Notes: generated from the sequence alone by a model not told the origin. A DNA stretch of 64,000 nt from Caballeronia udeis (GCF_001544555.2 NZ_FCOK02000008.1:62001-126000), one strand, 5' to 3'. Positions 37,394 to 46,802 are shown, numbered from the stretch's first letter. Made by a program: numbers and translations.

Positions 37394-38209
37394 TTAGCGG
37401 TCCGAGGGCGTGACGGTTACGTTCTCCGGGGCGGCCAGTGTTTCGTCCGGACGGAATTCGCTAGGCGCGGTGCCCAGTTCGCGGCGAAACATGTCGCTGA
37501 AACTGCTGGGCAAGTAGCCCAAGGATCGTGCTACCGAGCTTACCGTTTGACCTTCCGCCAGTTTGGATAAGGCAATCGCGAGCTGGACCTGTCGGCGCCA
37601 TTCTGCGAATCCGAGGCCCAGCTCACGCGTGAACAGCCGCGCAAGTGTGCGCACGCTTGCACCCACGGATGCTGCATGATGTTCAAAGCTGATGTCGACA
37701 GAGGGATTGCTGATGACGGCCCGGCACAGTACCTCGAGACGACGGTCCGATTTGTCCGGCAGCGGAATTCTCAGCGAATAGCGCGGCGCGTGAGTCAGTT
37801 CCAGTGCGGCTAAATGGTAAGCCGCGTTCAGGTATTCATCGTCGCGTTCGCTTTCGTGTTCTGCGATGGTCGTAATGAGTTCCCTTAGCAAACCGTTGAT
37901 TTCGAAGACGTCGCCCTGCTTGCTCAGGTGCTGGACGTCTTGTCCTCGCAGATAAAGGTTGCGCATTTCAACCTCGCTCATCATGTAGATGGAGTGCCCG
38001 GTTCCGGGCGGCAGCCAGACCGCTCGCTGCGGCGGGACAATCAGCGCCTCGCGACCGACTTCAACCCACATGACACCCGTGACCGCGTAGAGCACTTGAG
38101 CCCATTCGTGAACGTGCGGGTCAATGCGAAGGCCGCGCGGATAGCGTCTTGCCAGCGATCGGCCTCGTCCGGATTCGTCATCGAGATCGGGAGGGACAGC
38201 TTTCGGCAT
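37394..38209 (-). CDS. AraC-family regulator with cupin sensor
   Basis: The 271-aa protein has an N-terminal cupin-type domain (about 25-110: HVHEWAQVLYAVTGVMWVEV, VWLPPGTGHSIYM) and a C-terminal double HTH (about 165-255: SVDISFEHHAASVGASVRTL, VSSVARSLGYLPSSFSDMFR). It is on the same strand as the quinone-oxidoreductase-like gene downstream and could regulate it. A diverged, internally deleted relative lies at 39156-39530. Confidence 0.9.
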   Translation of the reverse strand: MPKAVPPDLDDESGRGRSLARRYPRGLRIDPHVHEWAQVLYAVTGVMWVEVGREALIVPPQRAVWLPPGTGHSIYMMSEVEMRNLYLRGQDVQHLSKQGDVFEINGLLRELITTIAEHESERDDEYLNAAYHLAALELTHAPRYSLRIPLPDKSDRRLEVLCRAVISNPSVDISFEHHAASVGASVRTLARLFTRELGLGFAEWRRQVQLAIALSKLAEGQTVSSVARSLGYLPSSFSDMFRRELGTAPSEFRPDETLAAPENVTVTPSDR

Positions 38210-38418
38210 GGTGATCGGCCTGTAAAGGAGCGGGAAGAAAAAAGCAAAGCTTGAAGAAATGGCGGATTGGAGCGCGCGTACTTGCGTATCAATACCTCGG
38301 ACTTAGGAAAGTATCTGTTATCCGTGCGCGCATTTTTCAATATTCGACCATGCCTTAGGCTTCTTTCATCGAAACACGTCAGCAGGCAACTGCTGCCTGG
38401 GAACGACAGGAGCCGGCA

Positions 38419-38589
38419 ATGATCAACTGCCTGAAGCATCAACTCTATCATCGGGTGGTGATCCTACCTGCGTTGGCACTGGGTCAGCTCATGGCGGAAC
38501 ATGATTTCAACATGGGGCAAGTTGCCGTGGTTCTCCTCATGCAAGGGTTGCTGCATGCATGGCATGCCGGGACGTTCTGCCGCCGCTAA
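38419..38589 (+). CDS. Small hydrophobic protein (56 aa)
   Basis: A 56-codon frame with a good ribosome-binding site (GGAG, six bases before the ATG). The product starts MINCLKHQLYHRVVILPALA and is largely hydrophobic with His and Met residues, suggesting a small membrane protein with one or two spans (about 12-25 and 32-46). No family is recognised. It lies 140 bases before another small membrane protein. Confidence 0.45.
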   Translation: MINCLKHQLYHRVVILPALALGQLMAEHDFNMGQVAVVLLMQGLLHAWHAGTFCRR

Positions 38590-38729
38590 AACCGGGGATT
38601 CTTGCGTTGGAAAGAATAATGTTTTCGCGGATCATCTATTTAAGTTAGATATTGATGATCGTAATATTGGTTTTATCTGCTGGATTAATGGCTGGTCTTT
38701 CGACGTAACATGTCGAGCCGGAGGTCAAG

Positions 38730-39029
38730 ATGTTTCGCTACCTTTTAGAAGGTCTTGCGGTTACCGCTGCAGTCATCGTGTATTTTCTGCCAGCCATCGT
38801 GGCCGACCGAAGGGGACGACGTAACGTCTTGCTGTTGGCGCTGCTGAATGCGCTACTCGGCTGGACAGTGGTGTGCTGGATCGCAGCGCTTTACTGGGCG
38901 CTTCATCCCGACAGCCAGGGCCGGGTAACCCGCACAGTCCGGGCAACGCGGCGCGCACAAGCTCATAACACCGTCGCCGCGATTGTCGAGCGGGCGCAGA
39001 GACGGGCAGATGCCGGGCGGACGAGATGA
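38730..39029 (+). CDS. Superinfection-immunity-type small membrane protein
   Basis: The 99-aa protein has two hydrophobic segments: AVTAAVIVYFLPAIVADRRG (about 10-29) and LALLNALLGWTVVCWIAALYWAL (about 36-58), followed by a basic cytoplasmic tail. The order FLPAIVA-RR-N-LLALLNALLGWT-WIAAL-WAL matches the superinfection immunity (Imm) family named after phage T4 Imm, widespread in bacterial genomes and not necessarily phage-related. No prophage genes are nearby. Confidence 0.75.
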   Translation: MFRYLLEGLAVTAAVIVYFLPAIVADRRGRRNVLLLALLNALLGWTVVCWIAALYWALHPDSQGRVTRTVRATRRAQAHNTVAAIVERAQRRADAGRTR

Positions 39030-39155
39030 ACCGCTATGGTATGAAAATTACATCGAACTGACGGCACGACTTGAGGTGCCGACCGCGACCGGTGGTTTTC
39101 AAACCCACGCTTTCGGATTTCCGACGTAATTTGTACGACGCATTTGTCGCGGGTA

Positions 39156-39618
39156 TTAGTTAGCGGCCGGCGCATCGCTGTCTTCCACTGCATCTCGCAG
39201 AGTCTCATCCGGTCGGAAATCGCTGGGCGCCATCCCCGGTTCCCGGCGGAACATATCGCTGAAGCTGCCAGGCCGATAGCCGAGTGAGCGCGCTGCATGC
39301 GCGAGCGCTGCAAAATGATAAGCCGTTTGCAGGTACTCGCTGTCGCACTCCAACCCATGTTCCGCAATCGTGGTGGTGAGCTCTCGCAGCAGGCCATTGA
39401 TCTCGAAGACGTCAGAGTGCTTGCTGAGACGCTGTACGTCTCTCTCGTGAAGATAGAAGTTGCGCATCTTGACCGCGCTCATCATACGGATGGAATGCAC
39501 GGTACCCGGCCGTAGCCAGACCGCACGCGCGAGGGACCGCCACATCGAGCGATTCCGCGGCACGAGCGAAGCTGTTGAGCTCGGCGACCTTGGTAAAGAT
39601 CCGCATCGAATTCACCAT
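39156..39618 (-). pseudogene. Composite relic: LysR start joined to an internally deleted AraC gene
   Basis: From 39618 (with AGGAGAGG upstream) the frame reads MVNSMRIFTKVAELNSFARA, the start of a LysR HTH, for about 29 codons. It then switches frame into an AraC-like sequence (ARAVWLRPGTVHSIRMMSAV, then VFEINGLLRELTTTIAEHG). That part aligns with the intact AraC protein at 37394-38209 but lacks about 87 residues: HFAAL is followed directly by HAARSLGYRPGSFSDMFRRE, removing the first HTH. The tail ends normally (APSDFRPDETL). It cannot encode a working regulator of either family. Confidence 0.7.
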
Positions 39619-40136
39619 GTCCACGCAACCTCTCCTCATGTTGGACGAAGGAGCTGGCATGTTCCGCCGCTGTCAGTCAGATTCTCAGCCAGATCCTCAG
39701 GCAGAACATTAACGGTTGAATTGCCTGTTGAATGGTCAATGACTTTCGAGTTTCGGACAGCTATCGCGGCAGTCCAGGCTGCCGGTAGCCGTTGGCCGAA
39801 ACTCGGAATCGATTGGCATCCGTGCCTTTTCCCAGGAGATAGCATGTGAGGCACCGCGATCGAGCAGGACCCGCGGTCGAGCACACGCACCAGTTTCGTG
39901 CTGACCGACTCGTGCCGGCTGGCCCCGGGCGAAGCGCGCATGGAGAAATGATTCCGCCGAGCCCGCCATGATTTTGCTGGCGATGCCGTTGGTGCGACTG
40001 ACATCCTGATGCAAAGTTTCAGTCGCAATATTGCAATCTGGTTAATGGTGTTTTGGGAAACAGCCGTTCACGACGCGTGAGCATTGCCTCTACTATTGCA
40101 CCGGCGCCGTATGCGCCGTCAGTCACAAGGAGCCCC
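39619..40136. other. Gap without convincing gene
   Basis: Several short overlapping frames on both strands (for example 39636-40028 minus) lack ribosome-binding sites and domains and change plausible coding between frames, as expected for decayed DNA next to the AraC/LysR relic. The promoter of the acetoacetate decarboxylase gene should lie at the right end. Confidence 0.4.
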
Positions 40137-40919
40137 ATGAATCTTGCTTCGATCCGCAAAGACGCCTTTGCGATGCCTGTTCACAATCCCGCCTATCCCC
40201 GCCCGCCGTATCGCTTCATCAATCGGGAATACTTCATCATTTCATACGAAACCGATCCCGATGCGCTGCGCGCCATCGTGCCGGAGCCGTTGCATCCGGA
40301 AAACAATCTCGTACATTACGAATTCATTCGCATGCCGGACTCGTCGGGCTTCGGCGACTACACGGAGAGCGGTCAGGTTATCTCGGTGCGGGACCAGCAG
40401 GGGCATCTCGGCAACTACACGCATTCGATGTACCTTGATGACGAAGGCCCGATCGCCGGCGGCCGCGAAATCTGGGGCTTTCCGAAGAAGCTGGCCAGGC
40501 CGACCTTGAGCGTCGATGGCAACGACACGCTGCTGGGCACGCTCGACTACGGTACGCAACGTATCGCGACCGGCACGATGGGTTTCAAGCACGTGCCGCT
40601 CGACATGGAAGTCGAACGCAAGAAGCTCTCGGAGACGCCGAATTACTTGTTGAAGGTGATCCCGCACGTTGACGGTACGGCACGCGTGTGCGAACTGGTG
40701 CGCTTCTATCTGCGCGACGTGAGCGTGACCGGTGCATGGTCGGGTCCGGCCGCGCTTGAACTGCATCCGCACGCCCTGGCGCCCGTCGCCGATCTGCCGG
40801 TGAAGCGGGTGGTCGGCGCGCGGCATGTGATCGCCAATCTCACGCTGGATATTGGCGAGGTTGCGCTCGATTATCTGGCCACGGTCGAGAGCGTGAAGCT
40901 TGCCGCCGTCAATGAATAA
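40137..40919 (+). CDS. adc: Acetoacetate decarboxylase
   Basis: Start ATG with AAGGAG upstream; 260 aa. The family features are visible: [40 protein letters not shown] with the Schiff-base lysine in the GFPKK motif, and [13 protein letters not shown]. The enzyme converts acetoacetate to acetone and CO2; relatives also act on other beta-keto acids. It is followed by 3-hydroxybutyrate dehydrogenase and a patatin in one unit, which suggests a link to polyhydroxybutyrate or ketone-body metabolism. Confidence 0.92.
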   Translation: MNLASIRKDAFAMPVHNPAYPRPPYRFINREYFIISYETDPDALRAIVPEPLHPENNLVHYEFIRMPDSSGFGDYTESGQVISVRDQQGHLGNYTHSMYLDDEGPIAGGREIWGFPKKLARPTLSVDGNDTLLGTLDYGTQRIATGTMGFKHVPLDMEVERKKLSETPNYLLKVIPHVDGTARVCELVRFYLRDVSVTGAWSGPAALELHPHALAPVADLPVKRVVGARHVIANLTLDIGEVALDYLATVESVKLAAVNE

Positions 40920-40951
40920 CGATTCGTGAACCCATAGGGAAGGAAAGCAAC

Positions 40952-41734
40952 ATGTCCTTGAACAATAAAGTCGCGCTTGTGACCGGTGCAGCAAGCGGTA
41001 TTGGTGAGCAGTGCGCACGCAAACTCGCTAGTCTTGGCGCCGCGGTGGTGATCGCCGACCTGAATCTCGAGAACGCGCAGAAGGTGGCCAGCAGCATCGT
41101 TGCGGCGGGCGGCAAGGCGCTGGCAGTCGCAATGGATGTGACAAACGAAGAAGCGGTCAATAGCGGCATTGAACGCGCGGTGCAGGAGTTGGGCAGTCTC
41201 GATGTGCTGGTGTCGAACGCGGGTATCCAGATCGTTGCGCCTATCGAGGAGTACGAGTTTTCCGACTGGAAGAAAATGTTGGCGATCCATCTTGATGGCG
41301 CTTTTCTCACCACCAAGGCTGCTATCAAACACATGTACGCGGGCGGCAAGGGCGGCTCTATCGTCTATATGGGCTCGGTGCATTCACATGAAGCATCGAA
41401 GCTGAAATCCGCGTACGTGACAGCCAAGCATGGCTTGCTTGGACTGGCCCGGGTGGTCGCGAAGGAAGGCGGTCCGCGCGGCGTGCGGGCGAACGTGGTG
41501 TGTCCGGGCTTCGTTCGCACACCGCTTGTCGACAAGCAGATTCCCGAGCAGGCCAAGGCGCTCGGTATCTCCGAAGACGAAGTCGTCAAGAACGTGATGC
41601 TCAAGGAAACCGTCGACGGTGAATTCACCACGGTCGAAGACGTCGCCAATACGGTGGCGTTTCTCACGGGTTTCGAATCGTCTGCGCTCACCGGGCAGTC
41701 GGTGATCGTCAGCCACGGCTGGTCAATGCACTAA
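40952..41734 (+). CDS. bdhA: D-3-hydroxybutyrate dehydrogenase
   Basis: A 260-aa SDR with TGAASGIG (about 11-18), [20 protein letters not shown], catalytic Ser in [16 protein letters not shown] and Tyr/Lys in [16 protein letters not shown]. The QIVAPIEE and [13 protein letters not shown] segments match 3-hydroxybutyrate dehydrogenases, which interconvert 3-hydroxybutyrate and acetoacetate with NAD. It begins 32 bases after adc, whose substrate is its product, so the two probably act in sequence. Confidence 0.9.
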   Translation: MSLNNKVALVTGAASGIGEQCARKLASLGAAVVIADLNLENAQKVASSIVAAGGKALAVAMDVTNEEAVNSGIERAVQELGSLDVLVSNAGIQIVAPIEEYEFSDWKKMLAIHLDGAFLTTKAAIKHMYAGGKGGSIVYMGSVHSHEASKLKSAYVTAKHGLLGLARVVAKEGGPRGVRANVVCPGFVRTPLVDKQIPEQAKALGISEDEVVKNVMLKETVDGEFTTVEDVANTVAFLTGFESSALTGQSVIVSHGWSMH

Positions 41735-41744
41735 GGGGTCGCGT

Positions 41745-42998
41745 ATGCGCAGCAGCACAAGAAAAACTAACCGGCAGCCGGATGTGTTCGTGCTGCCGCG
41801 CTACGACGAAATTGCCCTGGTGCTTCAGGGCGGCGGCGCGCTCGGGTCTTATCAGGCAGGCGTCTATGAAGGCCTGGCCGAAGCCGGCGTGCAACCGAAC
41901 TGGATTGCAGGCGTTTCGATCGGTGCACTGAACACCGCGATCATTGCGGGTAATGCGCCGGAGAACCGCGTGGAAGCGTTACGCGGTTTCTGGAATTCGA
42001 TCTGTCATCCGCTCGACTGGCTCGGTGGCTTGGGCGCCTGGACGCTGCCCGGACTCGGGCTGCAAGACTTGTCGCGCAAGTGGGGCAGCATGTGGGCAGC
42101 AGGGCGCGCGTTGACCGAGGGCCAGCCGGGCTTTTTCTTGCCGCGCGTTCCCTTGCCTATGGCCGGTTTCGGCAAGCAAAGCCCTAACGTGGTCAGCTAT
42201 TACGACACGGCCGCGCTGAGGGAAACGCTGTTGAAGTTCGCTGATTTCAACCGTATCAACGATGGCGATATTCGCGTCTCGGTGGGCGCGGTGAACGTGC
42301 GGACCGGCAACCTGGCGTACTTCGACAACACAAAAATGCGCTTGCAGCCGGAGCATTTCATGGCGTCGGGCGCGTTGCCGCCAGGTTTCCCTGCAGTCGA
42401 GATAGACGGCGAGTTCTACTGGGACGGCGGGCTGGTTTCCAACACGCCGCTGACCGAAGTGCTTCGTGATGCTGAACACAAGGACACGCTGGTTTTTCAG
42501 GTGGATCTGTGGAGCGCGAGAGGTAATGCGCCGGGAGATTTCCTCGACGTGTCCGAGCGTGCCAAAGACATCCAGTTCTCGAGCCGTACGCGTGCCATTA
42601 CCAGCATACTGGCGGATCGTCAGAAGCATGCACGCTTCATCAAGGAATTGCTCGCGCATGTTCCGCCCGATCTGCTCAAGACCGATCCGCTATTTCGTCT
42701 CGCTGAAGAAGCGGCGGACGGCAGCGCGATCAATGTGGTCCACCTCATCTACAAGAACAAGCCTTACGAGGGGCACTACAAGGACTACGAGTTCAGCATC
42801 GACACAATGCAGGAGCACTGGGAAAGCGGTCTGGAAGACATCCGCGATTCATTCGCTCATCGGGAGTGGTTCGATGTGCCGAGCCGCGAACAGGGTTTCG
42901 TGACGCACGACGTGCATCGCCGGCTTGGCTCTGTGCCGCAGTCTGATCGCGAGATGCCTGAATTGCCTCTTGGCGTGGAACGAAAAGCCGCTGCCTGA
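41745..42998 (+). CDS. Patatin-like phospholipase with DUF3734 C-terminus
   Basis: The 417-aa protein has a patatin domain: oxyanion GGGALG (29-34), nucleophile Ser58 in GVSIG, and the catalytic Asp in WDGGLVSNTP. A C-terminal DUF3734-type extension (YEGHYKDYEFSIDTMQEHWE, EWFDVPSREQGFVTHDVH) follows. It starts 10 bases after the 3-hydroxybutyrate dehydrogenase gene. This trio is often conserved in Burkholderiaceae, and a role in lipid or polyhydroxybutyrate-granule turnover is inferred, not shown. Confidence 0.9.
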   Translation: MRSSTRKTNRQPDVFVLPRYDEIALVLQGGGALGSYQAGVYEGLAEAGVQPNWIAGVSIGALNTAIIAGNAPENRVEALRGFWNSICHPLDWLGGLGAWTLPGLGLQDLSRKWGSMWAAGRALTEGQPGFFLPRVPLPMAGFGKQSPNVVSYYDTAALRETLLKFADFNRINDGDIRVSVGAVNVRTGNLAYFDNTKMRLQPEHFMASGALPPGFPAVEIDGEFYWDGGLVSNTPLTEVLRDAEHKDTLVFQVDLWSARGNAPGDFLDVSERAKDIQFSSRTRAITSILADRQKHARFIKELLAHVPPDLLKTDPLFRLAEEAADGSAINVVHLIYKNKPYEGHYKDYEFSIDTMQEHWESGLEDIRDSFAHREWFDVPSREQGFVTHDVHRRLGSVPQSDREMPELPLGVERKAAA

Positions 42999-43248
42999 AC
43001 GGGCGCGCATCGGGTGGTCGCCGGATTGACATGGTTCACCCTGGGTCAGGCGACCCCCGAACAACTTGCTGATATGGGCTCCGGAAGTTCCCGATAACGG
43101 CCACCGCCGTTTTATGACCACTCATTCTTCACTTTAACTGAATAATCAAATGAGTACCGGTGAAGTGTAACGCGGCTGGGCGCGCGTAAGCTTCGTTATG
43201 CGCTTGAACATTTATTCGCGCATTTGCCGGTACTCAGGAGACAGTTAC

Positions 43249-44415
43249 ATGAAAATCGTGGAAATCCGCGAGCAAACCATTCCGATCAGTTCATCCATCC
43301 GGAATGCGTATATCGATTTCAGCAAGATGACGCTGAGTCTCGTTGCCGTGATCACCGACGTAATGCGTGACGGCAAGCCAGTGGTTGGCTACGGCTTCAA
43401 TTCGAACGGACGGTACGGCCAGGGCAAGCTGATGCGCGAGCGTTTTATTCCGCGCGTGCTTGCGGCCGAGCCGGATTCGCTGCTCGATGAGTCAGGCAAC
43501 AACCTCGATCCGCACAAGATCTGGGCCGCGATGTTCACGAATGAAAAGCCCGGCGGTCATGGCGAGCGCTCGGTGGCGATCGGCACGATCGACATGGCGG
43601 TGTGGGATGCGGTTGCGAAGATCGAAGGCAAGCCGCTGTTCCAGTTACTGGCGGACCGGTATGGCAACGGCACGCCGGATCGGGAAGTCTTCGTTTATGC
43701 AGCCGGCGGTTATTACTATCCCGGCCAGGACTTCAGCAAGCTGAAGGACGAGATGCGCAGCTATATTGACCGCGGTTATACGGTCGTCAAGAAGAAGATA
43801 GGCGGTGGTTCGCTCGACGAGGACCTGCGCCGGATCGACGCGGTGCTGTCCGTGCTGCAGGACGGTCAAAAACTCGCCGTCGATGCAAATGGCCGCTTCG
43901 ACCTGGACACGGCTATCCAGTATGCAAAAGCCCTCTCGCAATACGACCTGTTCTGGTACGAAGAGGCGGGCGATCCGCTCGATTTCGAACTGCAGGCCAC
44001 GCTGCGCAATTACTACGACAAGCCGATGGCGACCGGCGAGAATTTGTTCTCGATGCAGGATGCGCGTAACCTGATCCGCTATGGCGGCATGCGCGCGGAC
44101 CGCGATTACCTCCAATTCGACTGCGCGCTGAGCTATGGGCTGGTCGAATATTTGCGGACGCTGGACATGCTGCACCAGCACGGCTGGTCGCGTTCACGCT
44201 GCGTTCCTCACGGCGGCCACCAGATGTCATTGAACATTGCAGCGGGTCTTGGCCTGGGCGGCAATGAATCGTACCCGGATCTGTTCCAGCCATTCGGCGG
44301 CTTTCCGGACGGCGTGAAAGTGCATAACGGCCATGTGACCTTACCGGATCTTCCCGGCATTGGTTTTGAAGGCAAGAGCGATTTGTATGTCCACATGCAG
44401 GCTTTGTCGTCGTAA
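43249..44415 (+). CDS. tarD: D(-)-tartrate dehydratase, enolase superfamily
   Basis: The ATG at 43249 has AGGAG upstream and gives 388 aa. The sequence closely follows, from memory, the Bradyrhizobium D-tartrate dehydratase: PISSSIRNAYIDFSKMT, VVGYGFNSNGRYGQGKL, NEKPGGHGERSVAIGTIDM. Catalytic and metal residues: Lys183 (VVKKKIGGG), Asp212 (VDANGRFD), Glu238 (WYEEAGDP), Glu263 (ATGENLFS) and His320 (CVPHGGHQMSLN). It dehydrates D-tartrate to oxaloacetate. The malic enzyme next to it could feed the product to pyruvate. No dedicated transporter is adjacent. Confidence 0.9.
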   Translation: MKIVEIREQTIPISSSIRNAYIDFSKMTLSLVAVITDVMRDGKPVVGYGFNSNGRYGQGKLMRERFIPRVLAAEPDSLLDESGNNLDPHKIWAAMFTNEKPGGHGERSVAIGTIDMAVWDAVAKIEGKPLFQLLADRYGNGTPDREVFVYAAGGYYYPGQDFSKLKDEMRSYIDRGYTVVKKKIGGGSLDEDLRRIDAVLSVLQDGQKLAVDANGRFDLDTAIQYAKALSQYDLFWYEEAGDPLDFELQATLRNYYDKPMATGENLFSMQDARNLIRYGGMRADRDYLQFDCALSYGLVEYLRTLDMLHQHGWSRSRCVPHGGHQMSLNIAAGLGLGGNESYPDLFQPFGGFPDGVKVHNGHVTLPDLPGIGFEGKSDLYVHMQALSS

Positions 44416-44540
44416 GGCTTTTCCCTTTCCGTCGTCGCGTGGCCTGGCTACTTTCTAGCGGCGGGTGTGGCGGAGCCTGACGCGACGTATTCATACGCTA
44501 TTCGGCGCAGTCCCTGGCGCCGGTTGACAGGAATATTGCA

Positions 44541-46172
44541 ATGCAAAAACCTAGCGAGCTTACCGGCCGCGATCTCCTTCGCGATCCCCGTCTTAACAAA
44601 GGCTCAGCCTTTAGCGAAGCCGAACGCCGCCAATACCATCTCGAAGGGCTGCTGCCGCCGGGCAGCAGTTCACTGGAATTGCAGGTTGCGCGTACGCACA
44701 CGGAACTGGCCGCTCTCGACAACGACCTGCAAAAATATCTTCTGTTGTCCGATCTGCAGGCACGCAACGAGACCTTGTTCTACGCCACGATCATGTCCGA
44801 TCCGGCGACGTTCATGCCCTTGGTATACACGCCGACAGTGGGCGAGGCATGCCAGAAATTCAATCATATTTTCCGTGCGACGCGGGGCATGTATATCCCC
44901 ATCTCGGCTCGGGGAAGGGTGAAGGATCTGCTGCAGAACTGGCCGGAAACGGACGTTCGCTTCATCGTGGTGACGGATGGCGAACGCATTCTCGGACTGG
45001 GGGACCTGGGCGTCGGCGGAATGGGCATTCCTATCGGCAAGCTCTCGCTCTATACCGCGTGCGCGGGCGTGCCGCCCCAATACTGTTTGCCGGTGACGCT
45101 GGACGTGGGCACCAATAACCGTGACCTGCTCGACGATCCGCTCTACCTGGGCCTGCGTCAGGAGCGTGTGCGCGGCGACGAATACCATGCGTTCGTGAAC
45201 GAGTTCGTCGAAGCAGCGCTGGAGTTGCATCCGAAATGCTGCATCCAATGGGAAGACTTCGCCAACTTCAATGCCGTGCCGCTGCTCGCGCGATACAAGG
45301 ACAAGATCTGCACCTATAACGACGACATCCAGGGCACTGCCGCCGTCGCGCTGGCAGGGATCTTCGCCGCGCTTCACATCTCGAAGCAGAAGCTTGTCGA
45401 CCAGCGGTTCCTGTTCCTGGGCGGCGGCTCCGCGGGGACCGGCATTGCCGAGCTGATCAGCCAGGCGATGGTGCTGGAAGGCTTGAGTATTGACGAAGCC
45501 CGGGCGCGCAATGCGCTGTTCGACGTGAACGGGCTGATGGTGAAATCGCGCCAGGACCTGGCGGATTTCCAGAAGCCTTTCGCGGTGGATCATGCGCCGG
45601 TGAGTACATTTACCGACGCAGTGAAGGCGCTGAAACCGACCGGCATCATTGGTGTCAGTACCGTGCCCAAGCTCTTCAACCAGCACGTGATCGAGGCCAT
45701 GGCGGAGATCAACGAGCGTCCGATCATCTTCCCGTATTCCAACCCGACCTCGCGCTCCGAGTGCACGGCCGAGGAAGCGTACCGGTGGTCCTCCGGCCGC
45801 GCTATTTTCGCGAGCGGCAGTCCGTTCCCGCCGGTGGAAATAGAAGGGCGCACGTTTGTGCCGGGACAAGGCAACAATGTCTATATTTTCCCCGCGCTCG
45901 GCATGGCCGTGTTCGCCACCCAGGCGACCCGGGTCACGGACGAAATGTTCATTGTCGCGGCGAAAGCGGTGGCCGAGCAGGTCTCGGAAACCAGTCTTGC
46001 AACCGGGTTGATCTATCCGCCGCAGAGCAAGATTTTCGAGGCCTCGCTTCATGTGGCCGTGCGCGTGGCCGAGTGCATTTTCGACAATAACCTGGCGCGC
46101 GTGCCAAGGCCGGACGACATCACCGCACTGATCCGCGACTGCGCTTACAAGCCGGCGTACGCAACGCTCTAA
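44541..46172 (+). CDS. maeA: NAD-dependent malic enzyme (large type)
   Basis: A 543-aa malic enzyme of the SfcA/MaeA class without phosphotransacetylase domain. Seen: MPLVYTPTVGEACQKFNHIF with the catalytic Tyr, RGMYIPISARGRVKDLLQNW, the metal site CIQWEDFANFNAVPLLARYK, TYNDDIQGTAAVALAG and the NAD-binding FLGGGSAGTGIAELI. It oxidatively decarboxylates malate to pyruvate, and many members also decarboxylate oxaloacetate. It starts 125 bases after the tartrate dehydratase gene, so the two may be one unit. A strong hairpin follows. Confidence 0.92.
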   Translation: MQKPSELTGRDLLRDPRLNKGSAFSEAERRQYHLEGLLPPGSSSLELQVARTHTELAALDNDLQKYLLLSDLQARNETLFYATIMSDPATFMPLVYTPTVGEACQKFNHIFRATRGMYIPISARGRVKDLLQNWPETDVRFIVVTDGERILGLGDLGVGGMGIPIGKLSLYTACAGVPPQYCLPVTLDVGTNNRDLLDDPLYLGLRQERVRGDEYHAFVNEFVEAALELHPKCCIQWEDFANFNAVPLLARYKDKICTYNDDIQGTAAVALAGIFAALHISKQKLVDQRFLFLGGGSAGTGIAELISQAMVLEGLSIDEARARNALFDVNGLMVKSRQDLADFQKPFAVDHAPVSTFTDAVKALKPTGIIGVSTVPKLFNQHVIEAMAEINERPIIFPYSNPTSRSECTAEEAYRWSSGRAIFASGSPFPPVEIEGRTFVPGQGNNVYIFPALGMAVFATQATRVTDEMFIVAAKAVAEQVSETSLATGLIYPPQSKIFEASLHVAVRVAECIFDNNLARVPRPDDITALIRDCAYKPAYATL

Positions 46173-46228
46173 GCCGGGCGGGTGTTCGATTTGCGCCGAG
46201 GTGGGTTTTGCCGGAATGGAGCAAATCG

Positions 46229-46263
46229 GCGGGTTTGGGCCGGAGAAACCGGCCCAAACCCGC
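46229..46263. terminator. Long perfect hairpin between convergent genes
   Basis: Stem of 15 bp, GCGGGTTTGGGCCGG / CCGGCCCAAACCCGC, with a 5-base loop (AGAAA). It lies 57 bases after the malic enzyme stop and 18 bases from the convergent NTF2-like stop. No T-run, but the stability suggests a bidirectional transcription barrier. Confidence 0.65.
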
Positions 46264-46280
46264 TTCATCGCGCGGATGCG

Positions 46281-46802
46281 CTAGGCGAGCGCGGCCCGGA
46301 TACGGTCGATCGCTTTCAGGTCCGGCGCCCCCCGGCCAAGCCGTTCGCGCGGGCACCACGGGTACGGCAGTGAGTCACTCCATCGCAAGATCGGCTCGAC
46401 CGTGTCCTGCGGCAGCGTGGTCATTTCTTCTATGGTGATTCGAAGTTGCCGGACCTGTCCCGAATCCGCCGCCAACCAGTCGTATCGGCCGAAACCGGCT
46501 CGCGCGAGACCGGTGCTCTTCTCCGACATGCACACCAGCCAGTCGCAACTGAACGCCATTCCTGCCGCCGGCGCGTCGCCTATGCAGAAGGTGTAGACAT
46601 TCTCATAACGCTGGGAAAACTCGCTCACCAGAACATTCGAAATGGCTTTCGCGCCTTTCACTGTGCCCGGAAACGAGATTTCCGAGGTGTTCACTTGCAT
46701 CGTGAGTTCGGCATCGGCGGTAAAGGCATCCGCCATCAAGAATGGGCGATTACTGTCCTTCGCCCGAATATAGGTCTCGATGGATTTTTGCAGGTTGATC
46801 AT
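46281..46802 (-). CDS. NTF2-like (SnoaL-type) protein
   Basis: The 173-aa product starts MINLQKSIETYIRAKDSNRP, a pattern of NTF2-fold proteins (long first helix followed by ADAFTADAELTMQVN). The middle (FPGTVKGAKAISNVLVSEFS and DWLVCMSEKSTGLARAGFGR) fits the conical sheet. No catalytic residues can be assigned. It is convergent with the malic enzyme and divergent from the phosphoribosyltransferase gene. Confidence 0.8.
   Translation of the reverse strand: MINLQKSIETYIRAKDSNRPFLMADAFTADAELTMQVNTSEISFPGTVKGAKAISNVLVSEFSQRYENVYTFCIGDAPAAGMAFSCDWLVCMSEKSTGLARAGFGRYDWLAADSGQVRQLRITIEEMTTLPQDTVEPILRWSDSLPYPWCPRERLGRGAPDLKAIDRIRAALA

Noticed and set aside
38730..39029. Superinfection-immunity-type protein considered as evidence of a prophage
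   Set aside because: No integrase, terminase, capsid or tail genes occur nearby, and the family is common as a bacterial chromosomal gene.
39636..40028. 130-codon minus-strand frame upstream of acetoacetate decarboxylase
   Set aside because: No ribosome-binding site, no domain, Arg/Ser-rich composition; adjacent overlapping frames look equally plausible, as expected for decayed DNA.
44670..46268. 532-codon open frame on the minus strand, opposite the malic enzyme
   Set aside because: It is the antisense shadow of a gene with clear enzyme motifs; the translation has no domain, is rich in Arg/His, and has no ribosome-binding site. High GC makes such long antisense frames common.
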